A stretch of DNA of 64,000 bases from Sphingosinicella soli (GCF_014199685.1 NZ_JACHNZ010000008.1:36183-100182), one strand, 5' to 3'. Shown: positions 51,387-61,100, counted from the first letter of the stretch. The notes: generated from the letters alone by a model not told the origin. Numbers and translations: made by a program.

Positions 51387-51481
51387 CGCACTCGCTATAC
51401 ACAGGCGCCTCGCCGAAGGCCAAGCGCGCTCCGCCGCGTTCAGGCCTGCAGCGGAATGAAACCAACGCGACTGCCCCGGAG

Positions 51482-51628
51482 ATGCGATTGTCCCGCCTGT
51501 TATTCTGGCTGTTTGTCATCATTGCCGCCATCGTCGTCATCGGCGGCGCCATTCTGATGTTCATCGATGTTCCCCATCAGACACAGCGCGTAGAGCAACC
51601 GGTTTCGAATGAAACCCTGGGTCTTTAG
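51482..51628 (+). CDS. Very small single-span membrane protein
   Basis: 48 residues: MRLSRLLFWLFVIIAAIVV starts one hydrophobic helix (about 6-28), followed by a polar tail VPHQTQRVEQPVSN. It overlaps the next gene by 20 bases, so it is very likely cotranscribed and coupled with it. Not recognised by family, but the arrangement upstream of xerD suggests a conserved partner of the following exported protein. Confidence 0.6.
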   Translation: MRLSRLLFWLFVIIAAIVVIGGAILMFIDVPHQTQRVEQPVSNETLGL

Positions 51629-53372
51629 CGGCGCGCTCGCCGCGCTGGCGGCAACGGCGGCCTTCGGACAGGACGCACCGAAATCGCTGCTGCCCGACGT
51701 ATTCGGCGCCGCGCCGCCCGAAGCGCCGCCGCCGCCGCGTCCGGCGGACACACAGGCCGACACGCCCGGCGGAGACACGCCGCAGCAGAACCCCGACGGA
51801 ACAGCCGCCGGGCTTCCGATCGCGGCAACCCCCGCGACTGTCGATCCGTTCGCCAGCGGCCCTGCGCGGGCCGGCAGCTTCGATATCGCGGGGCCGCTCA
51901 CCGCGCGGCTCGGCGGCTATGGCATGGGCGCGTTCGAGGGCAGCGACGGGCGCTTTCTGAACGGGCTGTTGCAGCGCACCAGGCCGCCCCTCGCCTCGCG
52001 CTGGGGGCATATCGTTCTGCGCCGCGCGCTGCTTTCGCGCGTGCCGACGCCCGACGGCGTGCGCCCCGCCGACTGGCTCGCCGAGCGCGCGCTGCTGCTG
52101 CTGCGCATGGGCGAGGTGGACGGCGCCAAGCTGCTCGTCGATGCGCTGCCGCTCGATCGCTACACGCCCCGGCTGTATGCGGTGGCGAGCCAGGTGCATC
52201 TGGCCGCCGCCGACATTCCCGCGCTGTGCCCGCTCGCGCCGAATGCGAGGGCGTTTTCGAAGCTGCCGTTCTGGGACGCCGCGAACGCGATCTGCGCCGG
52301 CCTTGAAGGCGACGACATCACCGCCGCCGCGCAGTTCGACCGGCTGCGCGCCCGCCGCGCCATGCCGATGATCGACATCGTGCTCGCCGAGCGCGCAGCA
52401 ACCGTGGTGTCGGGCGAAGGTCGCGGCGCCAATATCGACTGGGACGAGGCGAAATCGCTGAGCGCCTATCGATTCGGCCTTGCCGCAGGGGCAGGCATCG
52501 CAATTCCCGAGCCCTTGCTGGCCCGCCCCTCCGCCATGCTTGCGGGCTGGATGATGCGCGCGCCGGGGCTTTCGATCGCGCAGCGTTCCGAGGCGGCACC
52601 GATCGCCGCCGCCTACGGCATCGCATCGGCGCGCGAGCTTGCCGCCCTCGCCGCCGCGCGAATCGCCGCGATCGAGCCGGGCGCCGACGGCGAAGATGCC
52701 ATCGCCGACATCCGCGCCGCCTATGCGGGACGGAACGCCGAGGAGCGCATCGCCGCGATGCGGCGCATCTGGGAGGCCGCGGAAACACCGCAGGCGCGCT
52801 ACGGCGCGCTTGTGCGCACGGCAGCCGCCGCCGCGCGCATTCCGCCCGCCGCCGCGCAGGCGGACGATGCGCCTGAACTGATCGAATCGATGCTCTCCGC
52901 CGGCTATATACGCCAGGCGCTCGCATGGTGGCCGGTGCTGGCGAACGGCCCGGAGAAGGCGCGGCGCGAAGCCTGGCCCTATCTGGCGCTTGCCGACAGC
53001 ACGGGACGCATCGCGAACGGCGACGTCGGCGAAGCGCGCGACTGGCACGGTGCGCTTTCGGGCAAGTCTGCCGACCGCAAGGGCGCGATGTTCGCTGCGG
53101 CCATGCAGGCCCTGCAACCCGGCGGCGGCTGGAGCGGCCTTGCCGAAGACCTCGGTGTCGGGTCGCTCGACAATCGCTACACGCGGCGGATCGCCTCCGC
53201 CGCCGTTGAAAAACGGCGCGGCGAGGTGGCGATCCTGGCCGGAATCGGGCTACAATCGAGCTGGGCGGGGGTATCGCCCGCGCAGCTTTCGGTCGTCGTC
53301 GGCGCGCTGAACCGCGCAGGGTTCGCGCGCGAGGCGCGGATGATGGCGGTCGAGGCGGTCACGCGGAATTGA
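51609..53372 (+). CDS. Large exported protein of unknown function
   Basis: 587 residues. A signal peptide (about 1-20, ending AAFGQDA), a Pro/Ala-rich low-complexity linker (about 30-65) and then an Ala-rich, all-helical body of possible solenoid repeats (YGIASARELAALAAARIAAIE; YGALVRTAAAAARIP). No enzyme motif seen. Its start overlaps the small membrane-protein gene and its stop overlaps xerD. Likely periplasmic or membrane-associated with its small partner. Function unknown. Confidence 0.75.
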   Translation: MKPWVFSGALAALAATAAFGQDAPKSLLPDVFGAAPPEAPPPPRPADTQADTPGGDTPQQNPDGTAAGLPIAATPATVDPFASGPARAGSFDIAGPLTARLGGYGMGAFEGSDGRFLNGLLQRTRPPLASRWGHIVLRRALLSRVPTPDGVRPADWLAERALLLLRMGEVDGAKLLVDALPLDRYTPRLYAVASQVHLAAADIPALCPLAPNARAFSKLPFWDAANAICAGLEGDDITAAAQFDRLRARRAMPMIDIVLAERAATVVSGEGRGANIDWDEAKSLSAYRFGLAAGAGIAIPEPLLARPSAMLAGWMMRAPGLSIAQRSEAAPIAAAYGIASARELAALAAARIAAIEPGADGEDAIADIRAAYAGRNAEERIAAMRRIWEAAETPQARYGALVRTAAAAARIPPAAAQADDAPELIESMLSAGYIRQALAWWPVLANGPEKARREAWPYLALADSTGRIANGDVGEARDWHGALSGKSADRKGAMFAAAMQALQPGGGWSGLAEDLGVGSLDNRYTRRIASAAVEKRRGEVAILAGIGLQSSWAGVSPAQLSVVVGALNRAGFAREARMMAVEAVTRN

Positions 53373-54262
53373 GCCTGCCCGACGATCGGCGCGCGATTGC
53401 GCTGTTCCTCGACATGATGGCCGCCGAGCGGGGCGCGGCAGCCAACACGATTTCCGCCTACAGCCGCGATCTTGCGCAGGCGAGCGAAGCGCTCGGCGGC
53501 AAATTCGCCGAGGCCGATGCCCGCGCGCTCGAAGCGCTGATCCACGAATGGCGCGATCTTGCGGCAACGAGCCTTGCCCGCAAGCTCTCGGCGGTCCGGC
53601 GCTTTTTCGCGTTCCTCGTTTCCGAAGGGCTGCGCGCCGACAATCCCGCAGGCGATCTCGGCGCGCCCGCCAAAGGCCGGCCGCTTCCCAAAACGCTGTC
53701 GCGCGAAGAGGTGGACCGTATCTTCGCGGTCGTCGAGGAGGAGGCTGCGACCGGTCCGGCAGGACTGCGGCAGAAGGCGCTCATCGAACTGCTCTACGGA
53801 TCGGGACTGCGCGCGACCGAACTCGTCTCCCTCCCCCGCGCCGCGATCAAGCCGGGGACGCCCTATGCTGTGCTGAAAGGCAAAGGCGACAAGGAACGCA
53901 TGGTGCCCGTGTCCTCGCGCGCCGGAGAGGCCGTGGACGCGTGGGCGAAGACGCTGGCGCCGGGGGCGAAGTTTCTGTTCCCTTCGGGCAGCACGCACAT
54001 GTCGCGCGTGCGGCTGTTCCAGATCGTGAAACGCCTTGCCGCCGCCGCCGGGATTTCGCCCCTGAAGGTCAGCCCGCACGTGCTGCGCCATGCCTTCGCG
54101 ACGCATCTTCTTGAAGGCGGCGCCGACCTTCGCGCGCTGCAATCGATGCTGGGCCACGCCGACATCGCGACCACGCAGATCTACACGCATGTTCAGTCCG
54201 CGCATCTCGTTGAACTCGTCAACCGCGCGCATCCGCTTGCGGGCGCGCGCCAAGACGATTAG
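53369..54262 (+). CDS. xerD: Tyrosine recombinase XerD (chromosome dimer resolution)
   Basis: Site-specific recombinase that resolves chromosome dimers at dif with XerC under FtsK control. 297 residues. The N-terminal SAM-like domain (about 5-90) precedes the catalytic domain with Arg148, Lys172, His237 and Arg240 (HVLRHAFATH), His263 and the nucleophile Tyr272 (QIYTH). XerD rather than XerC is inferred from the accA/aroK neighbourhood. TTG start at 53369, overlapping the preceding TGA. Confidence 0.93.
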   Translation: MSLPDDRRAIALFLDMMAAERGAAANTISAYSRDLAQASEALGGKFAEADARALEALIHEWRDLAATSLARKLSAVRRFFAFLVSEGLRADNPAGDLGAPAKGRPLPKTLSREEVDRIFAVVEEEAATGPAGLRQKALIELLYGSGLRATELVSLPRAAIKPGTPYAVLKGKGDKERMVPVSSRAGEAVDAWAKTLAPGAKFLFPSGSTHMSRVRLFQIVKRLAAAAGISPLKVSPHVLRHAFATHLLEGGADLRALQSMLGHADIATTQIYTHVQSAHLVELVNRAHPLAGARQDD

Positions 54263-54271
54263 GCGGGGGCG

Positions 54272-55216
54272 ATGATTACGTATCTCGAATTCGAGAAGCC
54301 CGTCGCCGAACTGGAGACGCGCATCAAGGAACTGAAGGCATCGGCCGGCCAGGGCGCGGTCAACATCGATGCCGAGGTGAAGAAGCTGGAAGCCAAGGTC
54401 GAGGCGCAACTGAAGGCGATCTACGCCAAGCTGACGCCGTGGCAGAAAACGCAGGTCGCCCGACACCCGGCGCGGCCGCACCTGAAAGACATCACCGCCG
54501 CGCTCATCACCGATTTCACGCCGCTCGCGGGCGACCGCAAGTTCGGCGAGGACTGCGCGATCATCGGCGGTCCCGGGCGCTTCCGAGGTCGCCCGGTGAT
54601 GGTGATGGGGCACGAAAAAGGCTCCGACACCGCGAGCCGCCTGAAGCACAATTTCGGCATGGCGAAGCCCGAAGGCTACCGCAAGGCGGTGCGCCTGATG
54701 GACATGGCCGACCGCTTCGGGCTGCCTGTCATCAGCTTCGTCGACACCTCCGGCGCCTTTCCCGGCATCCACGCCGAGGAGCGCGGCCAGGCCGAAGCGA
54801 TCGCACGCTCGACCGAAGCCTGCCTGAAGCTCGGCACGCCGATGGTCGCCGCGATCGTCGGCGAAGGCGGATCGGGCGGCGCGGTGGCGCTGGCGACAGC
54901 AAACCGCATCATCATGCTCGAACACTCCGTCTATGCGGTGATCTCGCCCGAAGGCTGCGCCTCCATCCTGTGGCGCACGTCCGACAAGGCGGCGGACGCG
55001 GCGGCGGCGATGAAGCAGACCGCGCAGGATCTGAAGGGCCTGAACCTGATCGACGTGATCGTTCCCGAACCCGTGGGCGGCGCGCACAGGAGCCCGCAGG
55101 CGGCGATCAAGATGCTCGGCGATGCAGTGGAAACCCAGCTCGCCACGATGGACGGCCTCAGCGCGGACGCCGTGCGCGACGACCGGCGGGCGAAGTTCCT
55201 GGCGATGGGGCGGTAA
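54272..55216 (+). CDS. accA: Acetyl-CoA carboxylase carboxyltransferase subunit alpha
   Basis: 314 residues, standard length. The start ITYLEFEKPVAELETRI with an N-terminal helix, then ITALITDFTPLAGDRKFGED, the CoA-binding VSFVDTSGAFPGIHAEERGQ and VGEGGSGGAVAL, match AccA. With AccD it transfers CO2 from carboxybiotin to acetyl-CoA for fatty-acid synthesis. It is 9 bases after xerD and probably cotranscribed. Confidence 0.97.
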   Translation: MITYLEFEKPVAELETRIKELKASAGQGAVNIDAEVKKLEAKVEAQLKAIYAKLTPWQKTQVARHPARPHLKDITAALITDFTPLAGDRKFGEDCAIIGGPGRFRGRPVMVMGHEKGSDTASRLKHNFGMAKPEGYRKAVRLMDMADRFGLPVISFVDTSGAFPGIHAEERGQAEAIARSTEACLKLGTPMVAAIVGEGGSGGAVALATANRIIMLEHSVYAVISPEGCASILWRTSDKAADAAAAMKQTAQDLKGLNLIDVIVPEPVGGAHRSPQAAIKMLGDAVETQLATMDGLSADAVRDDRRAKFLAMGR

Positions 55217-55218
55217 CA

Positions 55219-55312
55219 CCTCGCTCCTCCCTGTCAGGGAGGGGTTGGGGAGGGTCTGGCAGGCGCCGCGCCATCGACCCCCACCCGGCCTCCCCCTGCC
55301 AGGGGGAGGAGA
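55219..55312. repeat. GC-rich double-hairpin repeat, possible bidirectional terminator
   Basis: First hairpin CCTCCCT (55226-55232) with AGGGAGG (55236-55242); second CCTCCCCCT (55289-55297) with AGGGGGAGG (55301-55309). It occupies the gap between convergent accA and phaR, so it may end both transcripts, although no long T tract follows. It is a repeat of the type seen between sphingomonad genes. Confidence 0.65.
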
Positions 55313-55315
55313 ACT

Positions 55316-55861
55316 TTAAGACTTGGCGAGTTTGTCCAGCTTGGCCTGAAGTGCCGCCATTTCGCGCTTGAGGTCGGAAAGTTCGGAGGCCTCGTCGGCA
55401 GGCGCTGCGCTCTCGGCGCCGACCTTGCCGGTCATCATGGTGGCGGCGGCCTCGAACATCGCCATGTTCTGTTTGGCGATGGATTCGAGGGGATTGAACG
55501 CGCCTGCCATCGATTTGCGGAACTGTTCCTGGTTGCGGCGCAGCGCGGCCATCGACGCTTCGAGATACGGCGGCACCATCGACTGCATCGAATCGCCGTA
55601 CATCGAGATCAGCTGGCGCAGGAACGGCGTCGGCAGCATGGTCTGGCCGCGATTTTCCTCGTCCATGATGATCTGCGTGAGCACCGAGCGGGTGATATCA
55701 TCCCCCGACTTCGCATCGACGACCTTGAAGTCCACGCCCGCGCGCGTCATCTCGCCCAGGTGATCGAGTGTGATGTAGCTCGACGAGCCGGTGTTATACA
55801 GGCGCCGGTTGGCGTATTTCTTGATGATGATCGGGTCGGCTTTGGATTCTTCGTCGGACAT
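55316..55861 (-). CDS. phaR: Polyhydroxyalkanoate synthesis repressor PhaR
   Basis: 181 residues. The N-terminal PHB/PHA accumulation regulator domain (PIIIKKYANRRLYNTGSSSYITL, DFKVVDAKSGDDITR) binds DNA and PHA granules; the middle ITRSVLTQIIMDEE and a C-terminal coiled coil (ELSDLKREMAALQAKLDKLA) are typical. Normally represses phasin and PHA genes until granules form. ATG at 55861 has GAGGT 6 bases upstream, inside the divergent gene. Its ATG overlaps the next gene's ATG. Confidence 0.95.
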   Translation of the reverse strand: MSDEESKADPIIIKKYANRRLYNTGSSSYITLDHLGEMTRAGVDFKVVDAKSGDDITRSVLTQIIMDEENRGQTMLPTPFLRQLISMYGDSMQSMVPPYLEASMAALRRNQEQFRKSMAGAFNPLESIAKQNMAMFEAAATMMTGKVGAESAAPADEASELSDLKREMAALQAKLDKLAKS

Positions 55862-56945
55862 GAACGACCTCGATGCTGCGCGTGCGAAATCCATAGCACG
55901 CGGCGATGCTGCGCAGCAACACGCGGCATCGAGCGCGCGCGGACCGCACCCGCTGCCGCTGTTCCTTGACCATGCCCGGCAGGCGATCGGCGCGGACCGG
56001 GCGCGCATGGAACGCTTCCTCGGCGCGCTTGCCGCCTACCAGAACGCCCGCTGGCGGCGCGATCTGCCGGACATGCCCGTGGTCGCATCCTCGGGCAGCG
56101 CCGTGCTGCGCGACTACGGCGGCAGCGGCAGGCCTGCCGTGTTCGTGCCCTCGCTCATCAACACCGCCGACGTGCTCGACCTGACGGCGCAGCGCTCGCT
56201 GCTGCGGCATCTGGCCGGGCGCGGCGTGCGGCCGCTGCTCGTGGACTGGCAGGCGCCGGGCGCGGCGGAGGCCCCGCTTTCAGTGGGCGGCTACGTGATC
56301 GCGCGGCTGCGGCCGCTGCTGGACGCGATCGGCGAGCCGCTCGATCTCGTCGGCTATTGCCTCGGCGGCACGATGGCGCTTGCCGCCGCGTCGCACCCGC
56401 TGGTGCGGCGCGTGGCGACGATTGCCGCACCCTGGGATTTCGCGGGCTATCCGGCGGCGCGGCGGCAGGCGCTTTCGGCATACTGGCAGGGCATCGCGCC
56501 TTCGCTGCCTGCGCTGCGCGGCATGCCGATGGATCTCATCCAGCCCGCATTCTGGTCGCTCGATGCGGCCGGGGCGGTCGCCAAGTACGAGCGCTTCGCC
56601 GCGCTCGACCCCGATTCGGAGGCCGCGCGGCTGTTCATCGCGCTGGAGGACTGGGCGAACACCGGCGCGCCGCTGACGATTCCGGCGGCGCGCGAATGCT
56701 TCGAGGACTTCTTCGGCGCCAACGTGCCCATCGAAGGCGGCTGGCGCGTGGGCGGGGAAACCATCGGCCCGCCCGTGAAACCGACGCTCAACATCGTCTC
56801 GCGAACCGACCGGCTGGTGCCCGCGATCACGGTCGAACCCTTCGGCGAGACGCGGCTGATCGACGCCGGGCATGTCGGCATGATGGTGGGATCAAACGCG
56901 CGCGCGCAGCTCTGGCAACCGCTCGCCGATTGGCTGACAGGCTGA
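55860..56945 (+). CDS. PhaC-like alpha/beta hydrolase (polyhydroxyalkanoate synthase-like)
   Basis: 361 residues, class III PhaC size. The catalytic triad is Cys167 in GYCLGG, Asp317 in SRTDRLVP and His338 in AGHVGMM. Polymerises hydroxyacyl-CoA to PHA if truly PhaC, but a distinct hydrolase function is possible because it lacks the class I/II N-terminal domain and no PhaE partner lies next to it. The ATG at 55860 overlaps the phaR ATG (CATG) and lacks a good ribosome site; a start at MERFLG (56007) is the alternative. Confidence 0.8.
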   Translation: MNDLDAARAKSIARGDAAQQHAASSARGPHPLPLFLDHARQAIGADRARMERFLGALAAYQNARWRRDLPDMPVVASSGSAVLRDYGGSGRPAVFVPSLINTADVLDLTAQRSLLRHLAGRGVRPLLVDWQAPGAAEAPLSVGGYVIARLRPLLDAIGEPLDLVGYCLGGTMALAAASHPLVRRVATIAAPWDFAGYPAARRQALSAYWQGIAPSLPALRGMPMDLIQPAFWSLDAAGAVAKYERFAALDPDSEAARLFIALEDWANTGAPLTIPAARECFEDFFGANVPIEGGWRVGGETIGPPVKPTLNIVSRTDRLVPAITVEPFGETRLIDAGHVGMMVGSNARAQLWQPLADWLTG

Positions 56946-56984
56946 GGCGCACTACATAGGCCGGGAAATCGGAAAGGATTCCTC

Positions 56985-58154
<1,170 letters not shown>

Positions 58155-58182
58155 CGCCGACACCGTGATGAGACGCTGATCG

Positions 58183-58932
58183 ATGAGACCGGGCCTCGAT
58201 ACGCTGAGGGCCTATTACGGCGGAGCGGACGGGCGCCGGACGGCGCGGCTGCTCGCGCAGATCATCGCGCCTGTCGTGCGCACCGACGCCTCTGCCCGGC
58301 TGCTGGCGCTCGGCTATCCCGCGCCGCTGCTGCAGGGCCTCGACCCCGCGCGCATCGAGCGCCTGTGCATGGTGATGCCCGCCGATCAGGGCGCGCGGGC
58401 GTGGCCGCGTCGCGGGCCTTCCTGCGCCGTGAGCGCGCGCGAGACCGAACTGCCGTTCGTCGAGGCGCTTTTCGATCAGGCGCTGCTCGTCCACGCGCTT
58501 GAATTCACGAACGCGCCGAAGCTGCTGCGCGAACTCTGGCGCGTGCTTGCGCCTGCGGGCGAACTCATCCTGATCGTGCCGAACCGCGCGGGCATGTGGA
58601 CGCACTTCGAATCGACCCCGTTCGGACAGGGGCATCCGTTCGGCCGAAACGGTCTGGGCGCGGTGCTGCGCGAGGCGATGTTCGAGCCGGTCGCGTGGAA
58701 AACCGCGCTGGTGGCGCCGCCGGTGCGCGGACTTAAATGGCTGGACCGGCCGCTGACACGGCTGCTGCCCGCGCTCGGCGGCATTCACTTCGTGCTGGCG
58801 CGGAAAACCGACGGGCTTGCGATCAGCCCCGTAGGCCGCGCGCAGACCGCGTCACGCGCCGCAGCCGGCGCTCGACGGCCAGTTCCAGATTTGCCGCGCG
58901 AACCCCATCGACGAGCGCCGCACCGGCCATGA
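58183..58932 (+). CDS. SAM-dependent methyltransferase-like protein
   Basis: 249 residues. A degenerate class I methyltransferase: RLLALGYPAPLLQ where the SAM-binding Gly-rich loop should be, LPFVEALFDQALLVHALEFTN in the post-II region and LRELWRVLAPAGELILIVPN after it. Such proteins often neighbour gloB in alphaproteobacteria. The last ~45 residues (from about 205) become Arg/Pro/Ala-rich and run 110 bases into the opposite gene, suggesting a lost stop. Confidence 0.75.
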   Translation: MRPGLDTLRAYYGGADGRRTARLLAQIIAPVVRTDASARLLALGYPAPLLQGLDPARIERLCMVMPADQGARAWPRRGPSCAVSARETELPFVEALFDQALLVHALEFTNAPKLLRELWRVLAPAGELILIVPNRAGMWTHFESTPFGQGHPFGRNGLGAVLREAMFEPVAWKTALVAPPVRGLKWLDRPLTRLLPALGGIHFVLARKTDGLAISPVGRAQTASRAAAGARRPVPDLPREPHRRAPHRP

Positions 58933-59098
58933 GCACGGCGAGCAGGCAGGCGGCAAAGAGCGCCCAGCCCAATCCGCCCGGATATGTCTTGAGATAGGCT
59001 TCACCGCGCATCGCCGCGCCGAGCGCGAGCGCATAGATGATGACCCCCGCTTCGAAGCCGTTGGTGATCCTGAAAAAACGTCCGACGCGGTGCAGCAT
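58823..59098 (-). CDS. Small membrane protein of unknown function
   Basis: 91 residues from the ATG at 59098 (an ATG two codons upstream is possible). Two hydrophobic helices (about 17-33 and 43-63: WALFAACLLAVLMAGAALV), an N-terminal RFFRITNGFEAG and a basic C-terminus. Not recognised by name. It overlaps the converging methyltransferase-like gene by 110 bases; the two strands both look protein-like here. Confidence 0.55.
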   Translation of the reverse strand: MLHRVGRFFRITNGFEAGVIIYALALGAAMRGEAYLKTYPGGLGWALFAACLLAVLMAGAALVDGVRAANLELAVERRLRRVTRSARGLRG

Positions 59099-59116
59099 GT
59101 GCATGGTGCATTGATA

Positions 59117-59134
59117 CCACCGCGATCGCGGTGG
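59117..59134. promoter_or_regulatory. Perfect 18-base palindrome, candidate operator
   Basis: CCACCGCGATCGCGGTGG, perfectly self-complementary, 13-19 bases upstream of the small membrane-protein start and about 33 bases after the ATPase stop. It could be a repressor site or, less likely, a terminator (no T tract). Confidence 0.4.
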
Positions 59135-59166
59135 CCAAGGCGAAATTTACCTTTTGTTAACTTTTT

Positions 59167-60516
59167 CTAATCGTCGAGCGCGGGGAGCGGTGCGGCCTCG
59201 ATCGCGTGCCCGGCCGGATCGGCGAGCGACTCGCGGCCTTCGATGGCCGGACCTTCCCGGGGCAGCGCTGCGGCGGCGCTCGGCGTCCTGCCGATGGACG
59301 GGTTGGCGATCCCCGCGCGGACGGCTGCGGATATCGTGGGGAGTGTGGCCGAGGGCGGACGGTAGCCCGGCGTCGCAGCATCGGGCAGCGGCGGCGCCAC
59401 CACGACGCTGCCGTCGGGAAACCTCTCGGTGAGCGCAGGGAGCGGCTCGGGAAGCGGAACGGGCTCGTCGATAATGTCGGCGGCCTCGGGCAGCACGGCG
59501 AGTTCAGGCTCCGAGAAGCCGGCCACGGGGCCCTCGATCACCGCCCCCTCCATCACCGGGCTCCGGTCGACCGCAGCAGGCTTCGCGACGTCGGGAAGAT
59601 GCAGGAAGGCGGCGATCCGGTCCCAGCCGAACGTATCGACGGCATAGGCCAGCGCCGCCGCGATCAGCAGGCTGAGCGCGCCGGTCGCCGCAACGAAACC
59701 GCGCGCGCCGAAACGGCGGCGGGGCTTCGCCTCCACCCACGGCATCATCGGCTGCGGCGGCGATTGCGGCGCGGGCGCCGGATCGGCGAGCGCAATGGGC
59801 TGAGGCGGCGCGGCGCGGGGCGCGGGGCGCGGCGCATCGAGAACATAATCAGGCTCGGCGGCGGGCAGCGGCAGGCGCCCGGCGATCGCGGCCAGCACAT
59901 GGCGCTGCTCGACGACGAGCCCGCCTTCGAACATCGCCTCCAGAAGCGCGGCGCCCGCGATTTGCTTCAGCACGCGCGGATTGCCCGAAACCGCCTCCAC
60001 GATCGCTTCCTGCGCGGCGACCGTGAACAGATCCGGGCGTCCGGCCGCGGCGGAGGCATCGACGAGGAAATCCGCAGCTTCGCGGGCCGCCATCGGCGCA
60101 AGACGGACGCTCCGCGCCTGCTGCGGTAGCCGGGAACCGTCAACCCCGGCCAGAACCACCGTGGCGCGGTGCCGCGCGGCGCGATCGAGAACGGCATCGA
60201 GCGCGCGCGGCGCAGCGCCGTCGGCCTCATCGATCAGCACGGCGTCGCGATTGGTGAAATCGGCCTGCGCGGCAAGCGCCGGGCCTGCAAAGCTGACGGT
60301 TGAAACCCCGCGCGCCGCCAGTTCCCGCGACGCCGCCGCGAGCAGCTGCGACTTGCCCATACCCGCCGCGCCGGAGAGGACCACCCCCTCGCACGCCAGC
60401 ACGGACTCCACGATCGCGGACAGCGCCGTTTCAAAGGCATGATGCAGATAGAGCTGGCCGTGCGGTTCCTGCCGGAACAGCACGTGCTTCAAACCGAAAT
60501 GACGAAGGACGTCCAT
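59167..60516 (-). CDS. ExeA/MshM-like AAA ATPase with transmembrane segment
   Basis: 449 residues. The N-terminal AAA domain has Walker A GAAGMGKS (49-56) and Walker B VLIDEAD (93-99), with a helical lid to about 225. A Pro/Ala linker leads to one transmembrane helix (about 273-292). The periplasmic part is Pro/Glu-rich (e.g. ADIIDEPVPLPEPLPA). It resembles GspA/ExeA, which helps place the secretin, but the peptidoglycan-binding module of ExeA is not visible. The gene stands alone. Confidence 0.75.
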   Translation of the reverse strand: MDVLRHFGLKHVLFRQEPHGQLYLHHAFETALSAIVESVLACEGVVLSGAAGMGKSQLLAAASRELAARGVSTVSFAGPALAAQADFTNRDAVLIDEADGAAPRALDAVLDRAARHRATVVLAGVDGSRLPQQARSVRLAPMAAREAADFLVDASAAAGRPDLFTVAAQEAIVEAVSGNPRVLKQIAGAALLEAMFEGGLVVEQRHVLAAIAGRLPLPAAEPDYVLDAPRPAPRAAPPQPIALADPAPAPQSPPQPMMPWVEAKPRRRFGARGFVAATGALSLLIAAALAYAVDTFGWDRIAAFLHLPDVAKPAAVDRSPVMEGAVIEGPVAGFSEPELAVLPEAADIIDEPVPLPEPLPALTERFPDGSVVVAPPLPDAATPGYRPPSATLPTISAAVRAGIANPSIGRTPSAAAALPREGPAIEGRESLADPAGHAIEAAPLPALDD

Positions 60517-60652
60517 GAAGATCCGCTGCGTCGTGGGGCTGATGAAAGAGAAACGCTTACAGACCAGATAGGGCGCATGTGCCGTAGTGCGCCCGTAGCG
60601 TCAACGTCATGACGTCACGATTCGTCTCTGGCCCCGCCCCGCAGCGCGGCGG

Positions 60653-60934
60653 TTATTTCGGAAGAACCTGCCGCCAGGCCGTCACCGCCACCGAAGCGAA
60701 CAGCCCGGCAAGCGCATAGGGATCATCCGCCGCATACTGGATCGCGGCCCTGCGATCCCCGCAATCGATGATGACCAGCGATCCGATCGGGCGGCCTTCC
60801 TCGTCGAGCAGGGGGCCCGCGATGCGGATCCGGTCGCCGGCGCGATCCAGGTGCTCGAGATGCGCGGGACGAGTCGCCGCCCGGAGATCGCCGCTCGAAG
60901 GCTTGTCGATGCAGTGGATTGCGAACAGAGGCAT
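60653..60934 (-). CDS. YciI family protein
   Basis: 93 residues from ATG at 60934. A ferredoxin-like fold with MPLFAIHCIDK, the conserved ATRPAHLEHLD, AGPLLDEEGRPIGSLVIID and ADDPYALAGLFASV. The conserved His-Asp pair is proposed to be catalytic; E. coli YciI is linked to septation and dehalogenase-type chemistry is suggested, but the function is unproven. It lies upstream of the ATPase in the same direction, 136 bases away. Confidence 0.88.
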   Translation of the reverse strand: MPLFAIHCIDKPSSGDLRAATRPAHLEHLDRAGDRIRIAGPLLDEEGRPIGSLVIIDCGDRRAAIQYAADDPYALAGLFASVAVTAWRQVLPK

Positions 60935-61100
60935 GCGCACCCGTCTAGAACGGATGCGCGGGCGATGAAAGAGCGCTTCGCGCGCACTGCCCCGCGAGAC
61001 TTTCGCCGCGCGCTGCGATATGTCGGAACAGCACCGGGGAGCGGTGATCGGCTTTCTGTTCGCCTTCGTGCTTTCGAAGCTCGGCGGCGGATGAGCGCGG

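Noticed and set aside
53177..55219. A 680-codon frame opposite xerD and accA
   Set aside because: Low-complexity Arg/Gly/Ala translation, overlapping two certain genes.
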